From contig CAJNDS010002679.1 of NCBI GenBank assembly GCA_905221605.1, forward strand, positions 339,501 through 403,500: a DNA stretch of 64,000 nucleotides, in the 5' to 3' direction. This DNA is from Symbiodinium natans (taxonomy: Eukaryota; Sar; Dinophyceae; Suessiales; Symbiodiniaceae). This document shows positions 31,101 through 40,100 of this stretch, one piece after another (within the stretch, counting starts at the first letter, position 1; each line of letters begins with the position of its first letter). The position numbers were made by a program, and so were the translations under genes. The notes below the pieces were generated by a model. The model was not told the origin of the DNA, did no database searches, and was given only the letters and a program-made list of their open reading frames with translations.

Positions 31101-34100
31101 TAGGGCTTAGGGTTTAGGGTTTAGGGGGCGTGAGAAGCAAAAGAAGCCGAGTGCGCAGCGGATCGCCGCAGCGACCTGTTCAGTGCTCTCTAGGCCCAAT
31201 CAACCGTTGTAAGCCTTAACAGGGCCCCTAAACCCTAAACCCTAAACCCTAAACCCTAAACCCTAAACCCTAAATTTAAGAGCCTCCGGCTCAAGCCGCC
31301 GACCCCGCTCGAGCATAGTTGAGAGGTCGAAACCCGCTCGCATGGTTCGAAGATCATCCCAGCCTGCTCGGCAGAGTTCTGTGAAACGTTTGGGGGGGGG
31401 GTAGGGGGTAGCACCAGGATAAGCTCGAGCCAAAAAGACAGGTGGGTGGGGGGGTGGAGGTGGGCGGGGGCGGGGTGGGGGGGGTGCCGAAAACGCTGAT
31501 TTTTGCTGAGGGCGCCCCTACCCCCCTGTGCTGAACCGCCTGTTTACGCTGTGCGGGTGGTGCGGTCCTCCACGAAAAAATTGTGCACCGACCCCCCCTG
31601 CCCCCCCCCCCGCCCGCGTTTTGGGGGGGTAAGGAGGGAAAGCTCCTCAAACCCATCCAACACGCCGCCAGGGTCGGCGGACCCTAAACCCTAAATTACT
31701 AAACCCTAAACCCTAAACCCTAAACCCTAAACCCTAAACCCTAAACCCTAAACCCTAAACCCTAAACCCTAAACCCTAAACCCTAAACCCTAAACCCTAA
31801 ACCCTAAACCCTAAACCCTAAACCCTAAACCCTAAACCCTAACACCTAAACCCTAAACCCTAAACCCTAAACCCTAAACCCTAAACCCTAAACCCTAAAC
31901 CCTAAACCCTAAACCCTAAACCCTAAACCCTAAACCCTAAACCCTAAACCCTAAACCCTAAACCCTAAACCCTAAACCCAACCCTAGAAGCCCCAAAAGC
32001 CCTAAGCAGCCCTAAAAAGCTCCAAGCCCCAGGTTGCAGCCGACCGTCGTCTCTTTGAACGCCGCAGCAAGCGCCTGCGAGCTGGCCTCCCGCTGGAAGG
32101 CCACTTGCTTGCGGGGGAGGGGTTGGGGGGGGTTGGGGTTTAGGGTTTAGGGTTTAGGGTTTAGGGTTTAGGGTTTAGGGTTTAGGGTTTAGGGTTTAGG
32201 GTTTAGGGTTTAGGGTTTAGGGTTTGGGGTTTGGGGTTTAGGGTTTAGGATTTAGGGTTTGGGGTTTGGTGTTTAAGGTTTAGACGGTTTAGGGTTTAGG
32301 GAGTTTGGGGTGTTTATGGTTTGGAGTTGAGGGGGGTGTGGTGTTTTTGGGGTTTGGGGTTCAGGATCCGGGGTGAGAGTTCAGGGTCTAGGGTTTAGGG
32401 TTCAGGGTTCAGGGTTGAAGGTTTAGGGGGTTCGTGCAGAAGCTGCGTTGACTTGGATAGATATGAAAGGTGATTCGAAGTAGATGTGGTGCAGCGGCGG
32501 CCGAGCAATCAAGTACCATCCCCCACCCTATAGACCCTAAACCACAACCCCTCCCCCCAAACCCTATAAGCCCTAGACCCTTAACCCCCCCCCCCCAAAC
32601 CCTAAACCCTAAACCCTAAACCCTAAACCCTAAACCCAAAATAGAGGAAGCTCCTGATGTGTGTAAAGCCTCGAGGTGGCCTTGTCGCTGCTCTGGGAAG
32701 CCGGTGCATGGCAGCTGCAGCGACACCCGCCCGAGTTTTTTTTTTTTGGGGGGGGGGGGGGGGGTAGGGTTTAGGGTTTAGGGTTTCGGGTTTAGGGTTT
32801 ACGGTTTAGGGTTCAGGGTTTAGGGTTTAGGGTTAAGGGTGTAGGGTGTAGGGTTTAGGGGTTAGGGTTTAGGGTTTAGGGAGTAGGGTTCAGTGCAGGG
32901 TTTAGGTTCCGAGGTTTGGGGAAGGCTTCAGGGATTGAAGGATTTAGGGGTTCGGACTTCGGATGTAATGTTTTTTAGGGTTTAGGGTTTTGGGGTTCAG
33001 GATTGAGGGCACAAGGTTTAGCAGCGAGAGCCTCGAGCTATGCTTTAAATTCAACTCGGGAAGCCCCTGCTTGCAAAATGTTGATTGATCGAATAGGAGC
33101 TGCGTAGCCCCCGTGGGCTACTGCATCTGTGCCTTTGTTGGTGCTGAAGAGAACCTTGAACCCTGAACCCGAAACCCTAAACCCTAAACCCTGAACCCGA
33201 AGGGGTTTAAGAGAGGGCCGAACCGGGGAGGTCACCGTCACTCCGAGGAGATGTCACCAGCTTCAATGCCGTCATCAGCGTCTGCGAGAAAGCCGCTGAG
33301 TGGGTGCAGGCGTCTCAGGGTTTAGGGGGTTTAGGGATTAGGGTTAGGGTTTAGGGTTCAGGGTTTAGGGTTTTAGGGTTTAGTGTTGAAGGTTAAGAGG
33401 GTTCAGGGTTTAGGGAGTCTGGGCAGTAAATCCCAAAGCCCTAAGCCCCTAAACCTCCGAACCCCTTCTAAACTTCTATGTACCCCAAGCCCTAAACCCT
33501 AAACCCTTATAAGCCCTTACAAGCCCTTATAAACCCTAAACCCTAAACCCTAAACCCTAAACCCTAAACCCTAAACCCTAAACCCTAAACCCCTGAAACC
33601 CCTTACACCCCTGCACGCCCTCAGCTGGTGCGCAGGCTTTGGCCCTCCTGGCGCTGGCGCGCGCGGCGCGGCCATCGGCCCCAGACGTGGTCACCTACAG
33701 CGCAGCCATCAGCCGGGGGACCCAAAGCTTTGTTTAGGGTTTAGGGTTTAGGGTTTAGGGTTTAGGGTTTAGGGTTTAGGGCTTAGGGTTTAGGGTTTAG
33801 GGTTTAGGGTTCAGCAGCTCCGGGTCGAGCAATCTCCAGTAGAGCCGCTGTTTGGGCTCTCGCAAAAAACCCACCCACCCAGAGAATCCCAAAACATTAA
33901 GAAATAAAAAAGTTTACATTTTCATCAGCAAGCCCTGTCCTCCAACCTCACTCTGTCATGGACCATCCTACCCACGAACCATTTCATCCAAAAAAAGGGG
34001 GGGGTGGGGGGGGGAGGGGGGAGGGGGGGAAGAAATGACCCTTAGCCACGAAGGAAATGACCCTTAGTGACGAAGAAATGACCATTAGCCACGAAGAAAT

Positions 34101-37100
34101 GACCCTCAGCCACGAAGAAATGACCCTTAGCCACGAAGAAATGACCCTTAGCCACGAAGAAATGACCCTTAGCCACGACGAAATGACCCTTAGCCACGAA
34201 GAAATGACCCTTAGCCACGAAGAAATGACCCTTAGCCACGAAGAAATGACCCTTAGCCACGAAGAAATGACCCTTAGCCACGAAGAAATGACCCTTAGCC
34301 ACGAAGGAAATGACCCTTAGCCACGAAGGAAATTACCCTTAGCCACGAAGACATTGCCCTTAGCCACGAAGATATGACCCTTAGCACCCAGGAAATGGCC
34401 CTTAGCGACCAGGAAATGGCCCTTAGCGACGAAGAAATGGCCCTTAGCGAAGAAATTGCGCTTAGCCACGAAGAAATGACCCTTAGCCACGAAGAAATGA
34501 CCCTTAGCCACGAAGAAATGACCCTTAGCCACGAAGAAATTACCCTTAGCCACGAAGGACTATAGGGTTTAAGTATATATAAGAAAGAGAGGTTTAGGGT
34601 TTAGGGTTTAGGGTTTAGGGTTTAGGGTTTAGGATCAGCCGGGATCTGCCCAGTTGTAGGGCTTGGGGTTGGGGTTTTCCTATCCCCTACGTGCTGCCCT
34701 AAACCCTAAGCCCTAAGCCCTAAACCCTAATCCCTAAACCCTAAACCTCACAAGGTGCCTGCGAGAAGGCAGCGGAGTGGCAGCGTGCCCTGGCCCTCCT
34801 CCGCGCCTTGCGCCCACAGCGGCTGGAGCCAAACATCATCACGTAGCGCGGCCCCGCGATCAGGAGGGACAAGCAATTGTTTAGGGTTTAGGGCTTAGGT
34901 TTAGGGTTAGGGGTTAGGGTTTAGGGTTTGGGGTTTGGGGTTTAAAGTTTAGAGTTTAGGATGTAGGGTTTGGGGGTTACCATGCATTAGGGTTGAGGGT
35001 TTTTGGGGGTTGAGGGACTAGGGTTCGGGTTCATTCAATGCGGATACCTTCCGGGAATGCCTACCCTCATACCCGTATGGGGGGGGGGGGGGGGGGGCCC
35101 GTAGGTTGGTTTGCTTGCAAAGATCCTAAACCCTAAGCCCTACACCCTAAACCCTCAACAGCTGACACCCTTGCTTTGCCTACAACAAAGAAAGCATCAC
35201 TGAAGTTGTCCGAAGGACTCCTTAAAACCCGTAACTACCCCAAACCCTAAACCTTTACATGACCCAGAGGGTCCATTTGTACTCGTATTCTGGAATTGGG
35301 TCACCCAAAGCCCTATTTAGAAGGGTTTTCGGGTACCTAGTGCCATAATGGTACTACAAATGGACCCTCTGGGTAAACTCTGAAATCCCTAAACCCTAGA
35401 AACCCCCTAACCCAAGCCCTCAGACCCTGAAAACCCTGAAGACCCTATACCCCAGCTTTCCTAGGTAGGATCAGGGGGACCCTTAAAAGGGAACCCCTTC
35501 TTAACCCTCTTCTGGCTCTCTTTAACAGGGACCTTATTCAGAGGGTCTATATCCCCAAGGGGCCCCCTAATCCTATCCCCCAAGGTTGAGGAGGCTTTGA
35601 GGCACCCCCGAATCCAGGTACAACGCGGCCATCAGCGCTTGCGCCCCTGGGCCGAGATTTGGGGCAGAGACGCGAAAGTCTTAAGACCCATAGGATGTAT
35701 AGTATAGAATACAGAGTTTCGGGTTTTACAACGTCTAAGTGCCCCTAAACCCTAAACCCTAAACCCTAATTAAGCCCTAAGCCCTAAACCCTAAACCCTA
35801 AACCCTAAACCCTAAACCCCCCCAAGGCCCTAAAAGCCCTGAAGCATCAGAGCCCTGCCAAAGCCTACAAGGGCACCCAAGGTTGCACCCTTGGGTTTGG
35901 GCACCCTATTGAAAGTTCCTGCAAGGGAATATAAAGGGTTTAGGGTTTAGGGTTTAGGGTTTAGGGTTTAGGGTTTAGAGCGTATTTTAAGGGAACCCCT
36001 CAGGGGCACATCCTTAGGGGTCGGAGTATGACTCCCTGGGGCGGGGGGGCTCTCTAACAACCGCACCGAGGGCCTGTGAGTCTTAACTTCCTCAGGCCCT
36101 AGACCCTAAACCCTAAACCCTAAGCCCTAAGCCCTAAGCCCTAAGCCCCTAAGCCCCAAAACCCTAAACCCTAAAGCCCTAAAGTCCCTAAAGCCCTAAA
36201 GTCCTTAAAGCCCCTAAAGCCCTAAAGCCCTAAAGCCCTAAAGCCCTAAAAGCCCTAACCCTGTTGAGCTCAAGCAACTCCGGCGAAGTTGAGTCTGGTG
36301 ACTCCAGAACCCCTTTGAGGGGGGTCTAGTGCTAGGGTTTAGGGTTTAGGGTTTAGGGTTTAGGGTTTAGGGTTTAGGGTTTAGGGTTTAGGGTTTAGGG
36401 TTTAGGGTTTAGGGTTTAGGGTTTAGGGTTTAGGGTTTAGGGTTTAGGGTAGAAGCCCTCAGCAGCTGTTAAACTCTGAAGGTGCCCTTGCAGTGAATCT
36501 GGGGTTTAGGGGGTTTAGGGGGTTTAGGGGGTTTAGGGGGATTTAGGGGATTTAGGGGATTTAGGGGTTTCAGGGATTGAGGGAGTAGGTCTTCTGGGTT
36601 TAGGGTTTAGGGTTCAGGGTTTAGGGTTTAGGGTTTAGGGGATTTAGGGGTTAGGTTTGAGGGTCCCAGTCCCCCCCCACCGAGGAGAAGGGCCAGCAGT
36701 GGCGTCGAGCACTGGCCTTGCTTGAGGAAGCATTTGGGGGACGGCTTCCAGTGGACGTGATGTCCTGCAGCTGGGCAGGGCTTGGGGTTTAGGGAGTTTA
36801 GGGAGTGTAGGGAGTTTAGGGAGTTTAGGGAATTTAGGGGGGTTTAGGGAGTTTAGGGAGTTTACAGTAGGGGGGGGGTGTTCTCAGTCTTTGGCACCCC
36901 CTCCCTACCGCTGCGAGTAAACGCTGCGAGGTCCGTGCAGCCCGGCAAGACTCCAACTCCGGGCCCTAACACTCCTAAGACCTTAAACCCTAAACCCTAA
37001 ACTAGAATGGCCCATCCCCCCCGCTCGTCTTCAAACCCAGACCCACCCTAAACCCTTGTTCATCCCTAAACTCGAAACCCTAAGCGCTAAACCCGCACCT

Positions 37101-40100
37101 AGCCCCCGAAATCCGAATCCCGGAAACCGGAAGCCCGACGCCTCAGCCCCTGAAGCCCACCTCGTGCCCTACACCCCGAAACGACCCTGAACCCCAACTC
37201 CTAAACAAAAACCCAACCGCATCCCAAAGCCCGAAAATATCCGAAACCCTAAGCTTTAGCCCCAGAAACCATCTCCTGAAGACCCCTAAAGCAGCCCTTA
37301 AGAAGCCCTTCAGCCCTTAAACACCTTCGAAAAGCAGCCTAAAAGCTCTGAAAATCCCCAAGCCCCAACCCTAACCCCTAAACCCTCAAGCGTGAATCCT
37401 AAATGGTAACTTGGAAGAGAAACTCCTCGAAACTTTCCTCTAAGCTTTACCCGAAACTTTCCTCGAAGCTTTCCTCGAAACGCCTCCAAACTTTCCCCGG
37501 ACCATACGTAAACCCTAAACCCTGAAACTTTAACCCTAAACCCTAAACCCTTAATAATTTCAACAACCGCGAAGGCAACGCCGCACTCGGAGCACTTGAG
37601 GACGCCTCGGGCTGGGAGCGGGCGCTCTCTTTGCTCGCCCGCGTCGGGAGCCCCGATGTTTACGGTTTAGGGTTTAGGGTTTAGAAGAGCCTCAGGTTTG
37701 CGACAACCAGAGAAAAGCGAAGCAAACATCACCCTAACAACCCTGCATCCTCTAAGCCCGAACCCCGAAAAGCAAGCACCCTCCCCCCCGGCCGCAGGGC
37801 AAGGACCCGAAGCCCTACAGTGAGCCCTGAACCCGAATTTTTGGTGTCTGCTGTTTGGGTTTAGGGTTTAGGGTTATGGTTTAGGGTTTAGGGTTTAGGG
37901 TTTAGGGCTGCTGTTTGGGACTTTGTTGGGTTTTAGCTTTTGCTTCTTGTCAAGTCCCGCCTTGGGGGGCTTCGGCCAGTTCCCTTCGCCCAGTTGCCGG
38001 CGTGGACGATTCGCCCGACGACGATGACGTACAACGCGGCCATCAGCGCCTGCAACTCTCATCACTTTTCCGGGGGTTGGAAACCCTAAACCCTAAACCC
38101 TAAACCCTAAACCCTAAACCCTAAACCCTAAACCCTAAACCCTAAACCCTAAACCCTAAACCCTAAACCCTAAACCCTAAACCCTAAACCCTAAACCTAA
38201 CCCTAAACCCTAAACCCTAAACCCTAAACCCTAAACCCTAAACCCTAAACCCTAAACCCTAAACCCTAAACCCTAAACCCTAAACCCTAAACCCTAAACC
38301 CTAAACCCTAAACCCTAAACCCTAAACCCTAAACCCAAACCGAAAAAAAGAAAAGGCAAGAATGCCAGCCGTTGGCCGGCAGCGCTGGCTCTGCTGGAGG
38401 AACTCCACAGTTCGGGCCTCTGGGCGCGGCTCGGGATGCAGAACATCGAACCCCTAAACCCCAGCGGGGTTTAGGGTTTAGGGTTTAGGGTTTAGGGTTT
38501 AGGGTTTAGGGTTTAGGGTTTAGGGTTTAGGGTTTAGGGTTTAGGGTTTAGGGTTTAGGGTTAAGGGTTTAGGGTTTAGGGTTTAGGGTTTAGGGTTTAG
38601 GGTTTAGGGTTTAGGGTTTAGGGTTAGGGTTTAGGGGTATTTTTGAGGCGTATACGGGTTTGTGCATCATACGTGGGTGGTTTAGAGTTTTGTGGCTTAT
38701 AGGGAGTTTGAGGCTTCGCCCTATCAGCCTTATAAACCCCAACAAAGCCGCAAAAGCCGCCTGCAAGAACAGAAAGCTTCAGAACCCTAAACCCTATAAA
38801 CCCTAAAAACCCTGAACCCTTTAAACCCTATCAACCCTAAACCCAGAACCCCAAACCCTATAAAGCCTAAACCCTAAACCCTAAACCCTAAACCCTGAAC
38901 CCTGAACCCTAAACCCTAAACCCTAAACCCTAAACCCTAAACCCTCAGGAACGACGCCAGCTACAACGCGGCCTTGGGGGCCGCAGCCTCGGCGCTTCGG
39001 TGGGCCGCTGCGCTGGGACTTCTCGGGGCCGCCGAGGTGCGGAGGGGCCGAACGCGCAAGGGTTTAGGGTTTAGGGTTTAGGGTTTAGGGCTTAGGGCTT
39101 AGGGCTTAGGGTTTAGGGTTTAGGGTTAAGCATCTCAAGTCCGAGCATTCACTAGTCAGGCAGCTTGTCAAGCGTTGGAAAAAAATCCCCACCCAAGAAT
39201 CCCATAACGGTAAGAAAACACAAAGTTCACTCAATACATTCTCAGTAGGCTTGAGACCCTAAACCCTTGAGACCCTGAAACCCTTGAGACCCCTAAACCC
39301 TGGAGACACGAAACCCTTGAGACCCTAAACCCTTGAGACCCTAAACCCTTGAGATCCCAAACCCTTGAGACCCTGAACCCTTGAGACCCTTGAGACTTGC
39401 GACCCTAGACCCTTGAGACCCTGAACCCTTGAGACAGGCAACATGCCCACGAAACATGCAAAAATGCCCACGAACCAGGCAAAAATGCCCACGAACCAGG
39501 CAAATTTTATGCCAAATGCCCACGACTGGGGCCATTATGTTTTAAGTACATTTAGGAAGAGAGGTTTAGGTTTGAGGCTTAGGGCTTAGGGCTTGGGGCT
39601 TAGGGCTTAGGGCTTAGGGCTTAGGGCTTAGGGTTTAGGGTTTAGGGTTTAGGGCTTACGGAGTACGTCGTGTAGCAGTTTCGCTGATCGTCTGGCGAAG
39701 CCTGGGACTCCCGTTCTTTCGCCCGATTTGACGCCTCGTCTGAACGCCAGTTCACTATAGACTTCGGGGGGAGAAGGGGAAGAGTTTTGCTCAGAACTGG
39801 GGAGGAGGTCCAGCAAGAGTGCATCCCTTAAGGAGAGTGGATGGGGGAGGCGGGAAGAAAACAGGCAATGCGAAGCGGAGAAGACATTGAAAAGTTGGAG
39901 AAAGGCGGGATGGGGAGGGCGCAAACCGACTAGAAGAGAGCCTGTCGAAGGATTTGGAAACCATCCCATTACCTCACCTGAATAGCCAAGTCATCGGACA
40001 GGCATGCTTTCCTGAAAGTCCAGAAGAAACGCCATTGCGGGGGATGGTTTCCCCCACGCGAGCCGACATCCCTAAACCCTAAACCCTAAACCCTAAACCC

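Noticed and set aside
31354-31694. Overlapping frames on both strands (100 and 63 codons)
   Set aside because: Dominated by G- and C-runs; neither fits the PPR frame of the intron they lie in.
34042-34565. Plus frame MTLSHEE repeats and minus frame VAKGHFF repeats
   Set aside because: Produced by the 21-bp minisatellite, which lies inside intron E16-E17 of the PPR gene.
34843-34870. In-frame TAG after the E17 frame as evidence of a PPR pseudogene
   Set aside because: Splicing from CATCAC|GTAGCG to the exon at 35618 removes the stop and restores ITYNAAISAC exactly.
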